DNA from: Halobacteriales archaeon SW_5_70_135
GTDB taxonomy: Archaea; Halobacteriota; Halobacteria; Halobacteriales; SW-7-71-33
Length of the DNA stretch: 64,000 bases
Assembly: GCA_003022865.1 (NCBI GenBank)
Contig: PXSK01000021.1
Span: 62,678-126,677, forward strand
Reading direction: 5' to 3'
Shown here: piece by piece, positions 9,925-19,885 of the stretch
How positions within the stretch are numbered: the first letter of the stretch is position 1
Layout: the number at the start of each line of letters is the position of its first letter
Made by a program: the position numbers and the translations under genes
The notes under the pieces: model-generated
The model's input: the letters and a program-made list of their open reading frames with translations, nothing else
What the model was told of the DNA's origin: nothing
The model's database searches: none

Positions 9925-10899
9925 ATGGAGCTGATCGCGGTCCCCGACGTCCCGGAGGTCGGGCCGGGGGACGACATCGCGGGGTTGGTGGCCGACCGGG
10001 TGGACCTGGAGGCCGGCGACGTGGTCGTCGTCGCCAGCACCGTCGTCTCCAAGACCGAGGGACGCACCGCCGACCTGGCGGACTTCCCGGCCGGTCCGCG
10101 CGCCCGGGAGGTCGCCGCCCGGATCGCCGACGCCACGGGCGAACGGAAGGACCCCCGCTTCGCACAGGCCGTCGTCGAGGAGTCGACGGAGCTGCTGATG
10201 AGCGTGCCGTTCATGCTCTGTGAGACGCGGTTCGGCCACGTCACCGTCAACGCCGGTATCGACCGCTCGAACGTCCCCGACGCCGACCTGCTGTTGTTGC
10301 CGACCGACCCGAGCGAGAGCGCCCGTCGGGTCCGACGGGGGCTGCTGGAGCGGACGGGCATCGACGGCGAGTGCCGGTCACGACCGGCGGCGACCGACGC
10401 CGAGAGCCCCGCGCCGACGCCGACGGCCGACGGCGCCGGCCCGGCCAGCGGACGGGACGCGACCGGGCTCGGCGGCGAGACGCCCGACGGCGTCGACGGC
10501 CTGGGCGTCGTCGTCAGCGACACGAGCGGGCGGCCGTTCCGCACCGGTCAGCGCGGGGTGGCCGTCGGCTGGGCGGGCCTGCCGCCGACGCGGGACTGGC
10601 GCGGCGAGCCCGACCGGGACGGCCGCACGCTGGCAGTGACGGTGGAAGCCGTCGTCGACGAGCTCGCCGCGGCCGCCAACCTCGTCGCCGGCGAGGGGGC
10701 GGGCGGCACGCCCGCCGTCGTCGTCCGGGACTGGGCGTTCGGCGACCACGCGGGCGGCGACCGGCTGTTCCGCGACGTCGACAGCGACTTCGTCCGCCAG
10801 GCGCTGCGGGACTGGTGGTATGACCCGGACCGCGTGCCCGACGTCGAGGAGCGCCTGGCGCCGGCCGGAGCGGACGGCGACCGGGAGGCGGAGCGATGA
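9925..10899 (+). CDS. cofE: Coenzyme F420-0:L-glutamate ligase
   Basis: VVVVASTVVSKTEGR, CETRFGHVTVNAGIDRSNV, VVVSDTSGRPFRTGQRGVAVGWAG; overlaps mer by ATGA. Confidence 0.93.
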   Translation: MELIAVPDVPEVGPGDDIAGLVADRVDLEAGDVVVVASTVVSKTEGRTADLADFPAGPRAREVAARIADATGERKDPRFAQAVVEESTELLMSVPFMLCETRFGHVTVNAGIDRSNVPDADLLLLPTDPSESARRVRRGLLERTGIDGECRSRPAATDAESPAPTPTADGAGPASGRDATGLGGETPDGVDGLGVVVSDTSGRPFRTGQRGVAVGWAGLPPTRDWRGEPDRDGRTLAVTVEAVVDELAAAANLVAGEGAGGTPAVVVRDWAFGDHAGGDRLFRDVDSDFVRQALRDWWYDPDRVPDVEERLAPAGADGDREAER

Positions 10900-11894
10900 C
10901 CGTCGACCGGATCGTCCGCGGCGTCGAGATCACCCCGGAACACCCGCTGGAGCGGGTGGTCGGGATCGCCGAGGCGGCCGAGCGGGCGGGCTTCGGGGCG
11001 GCGCTGGTGAGCTGTCACTACTTCAACCGCGACCCGTTCGTGGCCGCCGACCGGATCGGGCGGGCCACCGACCTCCACGTGGGGCCGTCGGCCGCGAACC
11101 CGTACGACGCACACCCCGTCTCGCTCGCGGCCCGGACCGCCACGCTCCAGGAGGCGACCGACGGCCGGGCGGTGATGGGGCTGGCGCCGGGCGACCGCTC
11201 GACGCTGTCGGCGCTGGGTGTCGACCGCGACCGCCCGCTGCGACGTACCCTGGAGACGATGCGGGTCGCCCGCCGGCTCTGGGACGGCGAGCGAGTCAGC
11301 CACGACGGCACCTTCGAGGCCGCCGACGCCGGTCTAGAGTTCGCCGTCGACTCGCCGCCGGTGTACGTCGGCGCTCAGGGACCGGACATGCTGCGCATGA
11401 GCGGCAAGCACGCCGACGGCGTGCTGATAAACGCCTCACACCCCCGCGACGTCGCCTGGTCGGCCGACCGCATCGCGGAGGGCCGTGCCGACCGTTCCGA
11501 CCGTCGGGGCGCGTTCGACAGCGTGGCCTACGCCAGCGTCTCCGTCGCCGAGGACCGCCAGGCGGCACGGGAGGCCGCCCGACCGCCGGTGGCGTTCATC
11601 GTCGGCGGCGCCGTTCCCCCGGTGCTCGACAGACACGACGTCGACCGGGGCGCCGCCGAGACCGTCTCCGAGCACCTGGAGAGCGGCGACCTGCGGGCGG
11701 CCTTCGACACGGTGACGCCGCGGATGATAGACGCCTTCTGTGCGGCGGGGACGGCCGCGGACCTGGAGGAGCGGTTCGACGCGCTGCTCGAGCACGTCGA
11801 CGGGATCGTCGCCGGGTCGCCGCTCGGGCCCGAGCCGGAGACGGCGGTCAGTCTGGCCGGTCGGGCCGTTCGAGCAGTCGCAGGAAGTAGCTGA
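10896..11894 (+). CDS. mer: 5,10-methylenetetrahydromethanopterin reductase (LLM family)
   Basis: VGIAEAAERAGFGAALVSCHYFNRDPF, MGLAPGDRSTL, VYVGAQGPDMLRMSGKHADGVLIN. Confidence 0.9.
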   Translation: MTVDRIVRGVEITPEHPLERVVGIAEAAERAGFGAALVSCHYFNRDPFVAADRIGRATDLHVGPSAANPYDAHPVSLAARTATLQEATDGRAVMGLAPGDRSTLSALGVDRDRPLRRTLETMRVARRLWDGERVSHDGTFEAADAGLEFAVDSPPVYVGAQGPDMLRMSGKHADGVLINASHPRDVAWSADRIAEGRADRSDRRGAFDSVAYASVSVAEDRQAAREAARPPVAFIVGGAVPPVLDRHDVDRGAAETVSEHLESGDLRAAFDTVTPRMIDAFCAAGTAADLEERFDALLEHVDGIVAGSPLGPEPETAVSLAGRAVRAVAGSS

Positions 11895-11964
11895 CCAGGC
11901 CGCCGGCGGACAGTCCCCCGAAGACCGCCACCGCCACGGCCGTCAGCAGCCCCCCCAGTGCCAC
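11848..11964 (-). CDS. Possible 38-aa small membrane protein convergent with and overlapping mer 3' end
   Basis: GTG-initiated frame MALGGLLTAVAVAVFGGLSAGGLVSYFLRLLERPDRPD; hydrophobic helix plus basic tail. Confidence 0.35.
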   Translation of the reverse strand: MALGGLLTAVAVAVFGGLSAGGLVSYFLRLLERPDRPD

Positions 11965-12015
11965 CAGGACGGCCGACAGCGGGTCCGCTTAGCTCTGTCC
12001 GATGTCGGCACGGCG

Positions 12016-12214
12016 GTGTTCAGATAAGCGCCAGCCGAACCAACGAACGGGTGGGACTGAAAGGGGCCGGTCGCTGCGGGAAGCCCGGCGACGAAAGCAC
12101 CGCAAGCCGACCGAAGGGAGGCTGAGGAGCACAGCGAGACGCGCGACCGCAGCGGCCGGGGGCTTTCTACACCTGATTGACAACGGCGGCTGCTGTGCAT
12201 CCGTATCTGAACAC
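12016..12214. mobile_element. MITE-like unit: 11-bp terminal inverted repeat GTGTTCAGATA/TATCTGAACAC enclosing hairpin element B
   Basis: GTGTTCAGATA at 12016-12026 and its perfect reverse complement at 12204-12214; no obvious target duplication seen. Confidence 0.45.
12053..12167 (+). repeat. Hairpin-arm element, copy B
   Basis: GGGACTGAAAGGGG start; arms 12059-12079 and 12147-12167 pair at 17 WC + 1 G.U positions with a 3x3 GGG/GGG mismatch; core AAGCACCGCA...GAGGAGCACAGCGAG. Confidence 0.85.
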
Positions 12215-12266
12215 TACTGTTCGCACGGTCCGAACGGTTTAGTGTGGGCCAGCCCTCCCGGAGCGC

Positions 12267-15200
12267 ATGACTGCGCCGGACGGCGCCGACGGGACCGGGG
12301 AGACGCGGGACCCGCTCGCGGACGAGCGAGCCGACTACGACTACCGGGGCGGAACGGACCCCGCCGTTCCGGGCGACCTCGCGGCGGCCGTCGACGCACG
12401 GATCGACGGCGACGTGCGCTTCGACCGCTACTCGCAGTCGCTGTACGCCACCGACGCCTCCGCCTACGAGGTCGAACCGGTCGGGGTCGTCCTCCCGGCG
12501 TCGACGGCCGACGTCGCGGCCGTCGTCGAGACCTGTGCCGAGCGGGGGGTGGCCGTCCTCCCGCGAGGCGGCGGCACCAGCCTCGCCGGCCAGGCCGTCA
12601 ACGAGGCGGTCGTCCTCGACTTCACGCGACACATGGACGAGGTGGTCGCGGTCGACTCCGAGACACGGAGGGCGACGGCACAGCCGGGCGCGACCTTGGG
12701 CGAGCTGAACGCCGACTGCGCCGAACACGGCCTGAAGTTCGCGCCCGACCCGGCGTGGGGCGACAAGTCCACGCTCGGCGGGGCGATCGGCAACAACTCT
12801 ACCGGCGCACACTCCTTGCAGTACGGCAAGACCGACGCCTACCTCCGCTCCTGCGAGGTCGTCCTCGCCGACGGCACCGTCACCCGCCTCGGGGAGACGC
12901 CGCTGTCGACGGTCCGCGAGCGGGCCGACCCTGACGGCGACGCGCTGGCGCGCGTCTACGCCGCCGTCGCCGAGATCGTCGACGACGCCGGGGCGGTCCG
13001 GGACGCCTACCCGGACCTCAAGCGCAACGTCTCGGGCTACAACCTGGACGTACTCGTCGAGCAGGCGACCGGCGGCGACCCATTCCCCGGCGTCGACGCC
13101 GCGGGGGCCGACGGAGCCGGGACGGACACGGACACGGACGCGGGAGAGCCGGCGGTCGACCTCGCCCGACTGCTCGCGGGCAGCGAGGGGACACTGGCGG
13201 TCGTCACGGAGGCCACCGTCGCGCTCGAACCGGTGCCGGAGACGAAGGCCGTCGCCCTGCTGTCGTACGACGACCTGGTCGCGGCAATGGAGGACCTGAC
13301 GGCGATCCTCGCACACGACCCTGTCGCCCTGGAGGTGATGGACGACGTGTTGCTCGACCTGGCGCGAGACGTCCGCGAGTTCGCCGACCTCGTCGAGACG
13401 CTGCCGGCGGGCACCGACAGCGTCCTGCTCGTGGAGTTCTACGCCGACTCCGAGGCGGCGGGCCGGGAGAAGGTCCGTCGACTGCTCGCGGACCGGTGTC
13501 CGGCGGCGTTCGGGGCCGAGGACAGCGACGGCGACGCCCGCGGGCCGGAGGCGTACGACGCGCCGACGGAGGACCCGGAGCCGCGACGGGCGGTCGCCGC
13601 GATGCAGGCCCACGACGAGCACGAGCGCGAGCGCTTCTGGAGTCTGCGGAAGTCCGGGCTGGCGATCCTGCTGTCGCGGACGACCGACGAGAAGCACGTC
13701 TCCTTCGTCGAGGACACCGCGGTCCCGCCGGCGTCGCTGCCGGCGTACGTCCGGGAGTTCCGCCGCGTGCTCGACGAGCACGACACGGACGCCTCCTTCT
13801 ACGCGCACGCCGGCCCCGGCGTTTTGCACGTCCGGCCGCTGGTCAACACGAAGACCGAGGCGGGCGTCGAGCGCATGGCGTCGATCGCCGAGGCCGTCAC
13901 CGGTCTGGTCGTCGAGTACGGCGGCTCCGTGTCGGGCGAGCACGGCGACGGCCGCGCCCGCACCGGCTTCAACCGGAAGTTGTACGGCGACGAGGTGTTC
14001 GAGCTGTTCCGCGACCTGAAGCGGGCCTTCGACCCGCAGAACTTGCTCAACCCGGGACAGGTCTGTGGCGACGTCTCGATGACCGAGAACCTGCGCTTCG
14101 ACCCGGAGTACGAGTTCGACGCCGGCTTCGAGCCGGTGCTCGACTGGGGCGAGGACGGCTTCCAGGGTGCCGTCGAGCTGTGTCACGGCTGTGGCGGCTG
14201 TCGCGGCGCCCAGGAGACCACCGGCGGCGTGATGTGTCCCACGTACCGCGCCGTCGACGAGGAGGGGCTGTCCACGCGGGGCCGGGCGAACGCGCTGCGA
14301 CAGGCGATGAGCGGCGACCTCGCGCTCGACCAGCTCGACGAGGAGTTCAAGCGGGAGGTGCTCGACCTCTGTGTCGGCTGCAAGGGCTGTCTCCGGAACT
14401 GTCCCAGCGGCGTCGACCTCGCCCGGGTGAAGGCCGAAGTGACCCACGCCCACCGTCAGCAGGAGGGCGCGAGTCTGCGCGACCGGCTGTTCGCCCGCGT
14501 ACACGAGCTGTCGCGGGTCGGCTCCGCGCTGGCGCCGCTGTCGAACCTCGCGACGCGACTGCCCGGCGCCGACCGACTGCAGGAGGCCGTCGGCGTGGCG
14601 AGCGAGCGCGACCCGCCGCCCTTCGCCCGGGAGTCGCTGCGCGAGTGGTTCGACGGTCGCGGCTCCCGGGTGAGCCACGCAGCGGCCGAGCGGCGCGCGC
14701 TGCTGTTTCCGGACACCTACAGCACGTACAGCGAGCCCCGCGTCGGCCGGGCGGCGGTGCGCGTCCTCGAAGCCGGCGGGGTGCGCGTGCGCCTGCCCGA
14801 CACCACCGGCAGCGGACGACCGCCGTACTCGAAGGGCTTTCTCGGTCTCGCCCGCGAGCGCGCCGAGCACAACGTCGAGACGCTGGCCCCGCTCGTCGAC
14901 CGTGGCTGGGACGTGGTCGTCGCCGAACCGTCCGACGCCGTCATGCTCCAGGACGAGTACCGCGACCTCCGTCCGGGTGCAAGCACCGACCGCGTCGCCG
15001 AGAACACGTACGGCCTCGGCGAGTATCTCGACTGCTTCGACCTGCTGGACGGGGCGACGGCGGCCGGCCGGAGCGCCGGGGCGACGACCCCGAGGCAGGC
15101 GGCGACCGACGGCGAGCGACTGGTCTACCACGGCCACTGTCACCAGACGGCGCTGAAGCGGGAGGGTCACGCCCCGGCGGTGCTCGCCGACCTGGGGTAC

Positions 15201-15452
15201 GACGTGGCGACGCCGGACACCGGCTGCTGCGGAATGGCCGGCTCGTTCGGCTACGAGGCCGAACACCTCTCGATGAGCCGGGCCATCGGCGACGTACTGT
15301 TCGACCAGCTTCGCGACGTCGATCCGGCGGGCGAGGCGCGGGTCGTCGCCCCCGGCACCTCCTGTCGCACGCAGATCGACGACCTGAGCCGGTGGGAGCG
15401 ACCCGTCCACCCGGCCGAGGCGATCGCCGACGCGCTCGGGATCGACCCCTGA
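12267..15452 (+). CDS. FAD-linked oxidase fused to (Fe-S)-binding/CCG domain protein (glycolate/D-lactate dehydrogenase-like)
   Basis: PRGGGTSLAGQAV, STLGGAIGNNSTG, GSEGTLAVVTEATV, CHGCGGCR, CVGCKGCLRNCP, DTGCCGMAGSFGY. Confidence 0.93.
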   Translation: MTAPDGADGTGETRDPLADERADYDYRGGTDPAVPGDLAAAVDARIDGDVRFDRYSQSLYATDASAYEVEPVGVVLPASTADVAAVVETCAERGVAVLPRGGGTSLAGQAVNEAVVLDFTRHMDEVVAVDSETRRATAQPGATLGELNADCAEHGLKFAPDPAWGDKSTLGGAIGNNSTGAHSLQYGKTDAYLRSCEVVLADGTVTRLGETPLSTVRERADPDGDALARVYAAVAEIVDDAGAVRDAYPDLKRNVSGYNLDVLVEQATGGDPFPGVDAAGADGAGTDTDTDAGEPAVDLARLLAGSEGTLAVVTEATVALEPVPETKAVALLSYDDLVAAMEDLTAILAHDPVALEVMDDVLLDLARDVREFADLVETLPAGTDSVLLVEFYADSEAAGREKVRRLLADRCPAAFGAEDSDGDARGPEAYDAPTEDPEPRRAVAAMQAHDEHERERFWSLRKSGLAILLSRTTDEKHVSFVEDTAVPPASLPAYVREFRRVLDEHDTDASFYAHAGPGVLHVRPLVNTKTEAGVERMASIAEAVTGLVVEYGGSVSGEHGDGRARTGFNRKLYGDEVFELFRDLKRAFDPQNLLNPGQVCGDVSMTENLRFDPEYEFDAGFEPVLDWGEDGFQGAVELCHGCGGCRGAQETTGGVMCPTYRAVDEEGLSTRGRANALRQAMSGDLALDQLDEEFKREVLDLCVGCKGCLRNCPSGVDLARVKAEVTHAHRQQEGASLRDRLFARVHELSRVGSALAPLSNLATRLPGADRLQEAVGVASERDPPPFARESLREWFDGRGSRVSHAAAERRALLFPDTYSTYSEPRVGRAAVRVLEAGGVRVRLPDTTGSGRPPYSKGFLGLARERAEHNVETLAPLVDRGWDVVVAEPSDAVMLQDEYRDLRPGASTDRVAENTYGLGEYLDCFDLLDGATAAGRSAGATTPRQAATDGERLVYHGHCHQTALKREGHAPAVLADLGYDVATPDTGCCGMAGSFGYEAEHLSMSRAIGDVLFDQLRDVDPAGEARVVAPGTSCRTQIDDLSRWERPVHPAEAIADALGIDP

Positions 15453-16406
15453 TCACGTCGCCGCGGCGACGACGGCCATCCGCGTGCTCTCGAGCGAGAG
15501 GTCGCTCTCGTCCGTGCCGCCGTAGACCTCGCGCACCTCGAAGCCGGCGTCCTCGAGTAACCACCGAAGTTCCGTGAAGGAGTACAGTCGCACCTCGAAG
15601 GTGGCCGCCTGCACGCGGCGGTAGCCGTCCGGGGGGTCGCGACCCTCCGGGCCGTCAGTGCGGCCGTCGCCGTCGTCGGCGCCGGCGCCGGCGCGGGGAC
15701 CGACCGAACCGGGACGGCGCTCGCGCTCGCGCTTGCGAGCGGGGGTGGAGCCGGCGTCGCCGCCGTCGGTCCGGGCGTCCGGCGCGAGGACGGTCAGCCG
15801 CTCCGAGCGGTTCCGCCCGGTGCGGGGGTCGAATGAGCGCTCCTCGACGACCGTGCCGGCCGCCGTTCGAGTGACGTCCGCCGGCCGGTAGTCGTACAGC
15901 ACGCCGTCGCGGTGGGCGAGTTCCATCACCAGCCGACCGCCGGGCCGGAGCACGCGGGCGAACTCCGCGAGCTGCTTTCGGTCGCCGGCCTCGTCGAAGA
16001 AGCCGAAGCTGGTGAGCAGGTTGTAGACGCCGTCGAAGGCGGCGTCGTCGTACGGCAGCGAGCGCAGGTCGCCCTGGCGGTAGTCCACGCGCTCGGCGAC
16101 GCCGCGCTCGCGGGCATCGGCCCGGGCGCGGTCGAGGAAGGCCGACGAGCGGTCCAGGCCGGCGACCGCGTGTCCGCGCGCCGCCAGTCGGCTCGCGTGG
16201 CGGCCGTGTCCACAGGGGGCGTCGAGTAGTCGCTCGTCCGTCCCGAAGCGGTCGGCGACGAACGCGACCTCCTGCTCCGTGCGCTCCTCGTCGAGGGTAG
16301 CCTCGACGGTCGGCAGGTACGTCTCCGGGTCGAAGACCGCGTCCGTCTCGAAGGTGTGGTCCGTTCGGTCCGAGTCGGGGTCGGCGTCGGTGTCGTGTCG
16401 TGTCAT
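15453..16406 (-). CDS. Class I SAM-dependent methyltransferase
   Basis: LLDAPCGHGRHASRLAARGHAVAGLDRS, NLLTSFGFF. Confidence 0.88.
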   Translation of the reverse strand: MTRHDTDADPDSDRTDHTFETDAVFDPETYLPTVEATLDEERTEQEVAFVADRFGTDERLLDAPCGHGRHASRLAARGHAVAGLDRSSAFLDRARADARERGVAERVDYRQGDLRSLPYDDAAFDGVYNLLTSFGFFDEAGDRKQLAEFARVLRPGGRLVMELAHRDGVLYDYRPADVTRTAAGTVVEERSFDPRTGRNRSERLTVLAPDARTDGGDAGSTPARKRERERRPGSVGPRAGAGADDGDGRTDGPEGRDPPDGYRRVQAATFEVRLYSFTELRWLLEDAGFEVREVYGGTDESDLSLESTRMAVVAAAT

Positions 16407-16481
16407 CGCGTCCGGGCGGAGCGGCGACACGTATCAAGCGTCGTCGAAGCGACAGACCGGCCTGTCGGACTCCCGCCGGGG

Positions 16482-17669
16482 TCAGAGGTCGTCGCAGACG
16501 CCGCCGAGCACATCGAGGGCCTCGCGGACGTGGACGCCGTCGCGGCCGAGACTCACCCGGAACCGGTCGGGCGTCTCGAAGAACCGCCCCGGGACGACCA
16601 GCAGGTCACGGTCGAGGGCGGTCTCGGCGACCGCGTCGCCGTCGGCCCGCTCGTGGGTCAGGAGCGCGTAGCTCGACCCCTCGTACACGGGGCCGGCGAG
16701 GTCCGCTCGCCCCTCGACGAACGTCGCCAGCAGGTCGGCGTTGCGCCCGAGCAGGTCGCGGGAGTCCCGCTCTAACGCTTCGCGGTTCGCGAGCGCCCGG
16801 CGACCGAGCGCGCGACTCGGCCCTGGCAGCGAGGGGAAGTGACGGCCGACGCGCTCGGCCCGCTCGACGAACGCCTCGTCGGCGATCAGCCAGCCGACGC
16901 CGAGCCCGCCCAGGCCGTGGAATTTCGTCAGCGAGCCGGTGACGACGACGCCGTCGAGGCCGGCCGCGGTCACGCCGCCGAAGGCGTGCTCCGCGTCGTC
17001 ACCGTCGGCCGGCAGCACGTACGGGGCGTACACCTCGTCGACGAGCAGCCGTGCGTCGTGTGCGCCAGCCACCGCCGCGGCCTCGGCGAGCGTCTCCCGT
17101 GCGGTCAGCCGACCGGTGGGGTTGTGGCGGTTGGTGACGGTCACGAGTGCGGTGTCGTCGACGAGAGCGGCCTCGATCTGCTCCGGGTCGAGCCGCCAGT
17201 CGGCCGACGCCCGGCGGAGGAAGCGGTCGACCCGGGCGCCGAACAGCTGTGGCGTGTCCACCAGTGGCTCGTACGCCGGTTTCTCGACGAGTACGCTCCC
17301 GGACGGGTCGAAGCCGTCCTCAAACGCCAGGTAGTCCTCCGCGGTCGACGCCGCGGCGTCGGGCGCCGGGTCCGCCTCGTCGAGCGCGGCCGCGGCGGCG
17401 ACGGCGTTCGCCGGGCTCGCCCCCGCGGTCACGAGCACGTTCCCGGGGGACACCTCGTACGTCGCCGCCACGGCCTCCCTGACGGTGACGCCGTCCGGGT
17501 CTGGGTCCGGGTTCGGGCCCGGGTCGGGGAGGCCGGCGAGCCGCTCGGGCACCACGACGTCGGGGTCGCGTGCGGCGGCCCCGCGGAGGTCGCTCGACCC
17601 GAGGTCGTGCTCGACGCTCTCGGGTCGGCCCTCGATCCAGTCGAGGTAGTCGATCGCGGGCAGTGACAT
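16482..17669 (-). CDS. PLP-dependent class I/II aminotransferase
   Basis: NRHNPTGRLT, LLVDEVYAPYV, GSLTKFHGLGGLGVGWLIA. Confidence 0.88.
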   Translation of the reverse strand: MSLPAIDYLDWIEGRPESVEHDLGSSDLRGAAARDPDVVVPERLAGLPDPGPNPDPDPDGVTVREAVAATYEVSPGNVLVTAGASPANAVAAAAALDEADPAPDAAASTAEDYLAFEDGFDPSGSVLVEKPAYEPLVDTPQLFGARVDRFLRRASADWRLDPEQIEAALVDDTALVTVTNRHNPTGRLTARETLAEAAAVAGAHDARLLVDEVYAPYVLPADGDDAEHAFGGVTAAGLDGVVVTGSLTKFHGLGGLGVGWLIADEAFVERAERVGRHFPSLPGPSRALGRRALANREALERDSRDLLGRNADLLATFVEGRADLAGPVYEGSSYALLTHERADGDAVAETALDRDLLVVPGRFFETPDRFRVSLGRDGVHVREALDVLGGVCDDL

Positions 17670-17726
17670 ACCGTAGTCCACGCCACCGTCCAGTAAAATA
17701 GGGTGGGATCGTCCCCCGGCGGCGGG

Positions 17727-19295
17727 TCAATGACCGTCGGCGACGCCGAGATCGAGGTCGAGGTCGAGGTCCGCCAGCTCGGCCTCCGCCTCGGCGCGTT
17801 TCTCCTGGTGGTCGGCGAGGAACTCCCGCATCAGACGGGCGGCCTCCTCCTTGCAGCCGCCACAGAGCCGCTCGCCGCCGGCACACTCCTCGTAGACGCG
17901 TCTGGCGTACTCGTCGTCGTCGCCGGCGAGCAGGTAGGCGTACAGCTCGTAGACGGGACACGCCTCGGGTTCGCCGCCCAGTTCGCGTTGCTTCTCGGCG
18001 GTCTCGCGGCCGCCCGTGGCCGCGGCCTGCACCTTGTCGTAGCCGTCCTCGGGGTCGTCGAGCAGGGAGATGTGACTCGCCGGCACCGAGGAGGACATCT
18101 TCCCGCCGGTCAGTCCGGTCATGAATCGGTGGTACAGCGACGACGGCGGCCGGAAGCCGTAGCCGCCGTGGTCGATCTCCACCTCGCGGGCCAGCGAGAC
18201 GGCCGCCTCGTACGAGAGGTCGAAGGCGTCGACGTGGGCGTCGTAGACGCGCTTCTCGCCGTCGACCGCCTCCGCCAGCGCCTCGAAGGCCGCCTCGGTG
18301 GCGTTGCGGTCGAGCACTCGAACGCGGGGTCGTAGCGGCTCCTTGCCGGCGTTTTCGAGTTTCTCGACGGTCCTATCCCGGACGGTCGTCGCGCCCGTCT
18401 CGTAGTCGGCCAGCCACGCGGCGGCCTCGACACACCGCGGTCGCTCGGGGTCCTCGGCGTACGCCTCGCGGTGCTCGTGGGCGACGGCGACGAGCTCTCG
18501 CTCCTCGGGGTCGAGCTCGAAGCTGGCGTACGCCTCCGTCACGCCGAAGTACCGCACTCGCGCGGCGAGATCGCGGGCGAACCGGACGTGAGGGTCCTGG
18601 TCCGGGCCGACCGGGATCACCGTCGGTTTGGGCGCTTCGAGCTGCGGGTAGAGGATGTCCGCCATCTGCGTGACGACGGACTGCATGTGCGACACGTCGG
18701 TCTCGCCGTCGAAGTTGTAGATCGCCTGCAGCTCCGAGACGTTCGCCTCCACGCCCAGCTCGAAGGCGAGGTCCTGCACCTCGGGGCTCGTCGACTGGCG
18801 GTAGAGCTCCCCCTCCTCGGGGTCGAAGCCCGACGCGAGCAGGCTCAGCAGGTAGTCCCGTGCGTGGTCGTCGATCGCCGCCCAGGAGAGCCCGCGGGCG
18901 GAGTGCGCTTCGAGGTCGGCGATCAGCCCGTAGACGTCGCCGCCCTGCTGCTGGTGCCATATCAGCTCGTCGAACACCAGCTTGTGACCGATGTGCGGGT
19001 CGCCCGTGGGCATGAAGCCCGAGAGCGCGGCGAAGGGCTCGCCCTCCCGCATCGCCCGCGCCACGGGCCGGTAGTCGCGGTGCCCGAAGACGACGCCACG
19101 ACGCATCAGGTAGTGCGGGTCCGGCACGTCTTCGAGTGCGGACTCGAAACGCTCGATCCCGAACTGCTCGAACAGTCGCCGGTAGTCCGCGATCGTCGAC
19201 GAGCCCCACGGGTCGATCGCCACGTCGTCCGCGTCTTCGACGTCGGCGCCGCCGTCCGTCGCCGCTCGCGGGTCGGGAGGGGTCTCGTCGCTCAT
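17727..19295 (-). CDS. trpS: Tryptophan--tRNA ligase
   Basis: PTGDPHIGHKLVFDELIW, VPVGPDQDPH-like IPVGPDQDPHVRFARDL, GLTGGKMSSSVPASHI. Confidence 0.93.
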   Translation of the reverse strand: MSDETPPDPRAATDGGADVEDADDVAIDPWGSSTIADYRRLFEQFGIERFESALEDVPDPHYLMRRGVVFGHRDYRPVARAMREGEPFAALSGFMPTGDPHIGHKLVFDELIWHQQQGGDVYGLIADLEAHSARGLSWAAIDDHARDYLLSLLASGFDPEEGELYRQSTSPEVQDLAFELGVEANVSELQAIYNFDGETDVSHMQSVVTQMADILYPQLEAPKPTVIPVGPDQDPHVRFARDLAARVRYFGVTEAYASFELDPEERELVAVAHEHREAYAEDPERPRCVEAAAWLADYETGATTVRDRTVEKLENAGKEPLRPRVRVLDRNATEAAFEALAEAVDGEKRVYDAHVDAFDLSYEAAVSLAREVEIDHGGYGFRPPSSLYHRFMTGLTGGKMSSSVPASHISLLDDPEDGYDKVQAAATGGRETAEKQRELGGEPEACPVYELYAYLLAGDDDEYARRVYEECAGGERLCGGCKEEAARLMREFLADHQEKRAEAEAELADLDLDLDLGVADGH

Positions 19296-19390
19296 GCTCG
19301 TGGTCGCGCTCGCGGGGGACGGCACATGAAGGTTCGGCTTGCCGTGTGGCGGTCCGACGCCCGTCGGGCCGCCTCGGGGGCCGCCGGGAG

Positions 19391-19885
19391 TCACTCGGCG
19401 AGGTGGTCGGTTATCTCGCCGCGCACGACGGTGTCGCAGTACTCGCACCGCAGGCCGTCGGCGAGCACCTCGAAGGCGGCGTCGACCGGCTCGTTGGCAG
19501 TCGTGATACACCGCGGGTTCGGACAGGAGACGACGCCGGCGACCCGGTCCGGCCGGGAGACGCGGCGCTTCTCGACGACGCCGTAGTCGCGGATCAGGTT
19601 CACCGTCGCGTCCGGGGCGATCAGGGAGATGACGTCGACCTCGGCCTGGCTCAGCTCGCGGCCCTCGACCTTGACGACGTCTTTCTCGCCGAGACGGTCG
19701 CTGGGGACGTTCATGCCGACGGAGACGGTGTCGCCACCCCCGCCGTCGATGCCGAGCACCCGGAGCACGTTCAGCGCCTGCCCCGCGCGGACGTGGTCAA
19801 TGACGGTGCCGTCGCGGATGCGAGCGACGCGCATTCCCTCGTCGACATCGTTCTCGCCCTCGTCCCCGTTCGGACTCACTCCCAT
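19391..19885 (-). CDS. pyrI: Aspartate carbamoyltransferase regulatory subunit
   Basis: [29 protein letters not shown]-terminal CPNPRCIT...CEYCD zinc site. Confidence 0.95.
   Translation of the reverse strand: MGVSPNGDEGENDVDEGMRVARIRDGTVIDHVRAGQALNVLRVLGIDGGGGDTVSVGMNVPSDRLGEKDVVKVEGRELSQAEVDVISLIAPDATVNLIRDYGVVEKRRVSRPDRVAGVVSCPNPRCITTANEPVDAAFEVLADGLRCEYCDTVVRGEITDHLAE

Noticed and set aside
12053-12167. Short ORFs across the repeat elements (e.g. ...PFQSHP... or ...PFQSRPA... peptides) as real proteins
   Set aside because: The frames just translate the conserved CCCCTTTCAGTCCC arm; structure, not reading frame, is conserved between copies.
11943-15410. Minus-strand 1155-aa ORF opposite the FAD/Fe-S oxidoreductase
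   Set aside because: Shadow ORF from high-GC codon bias; the plus-strand product has clear family motifs, the minus product has none.
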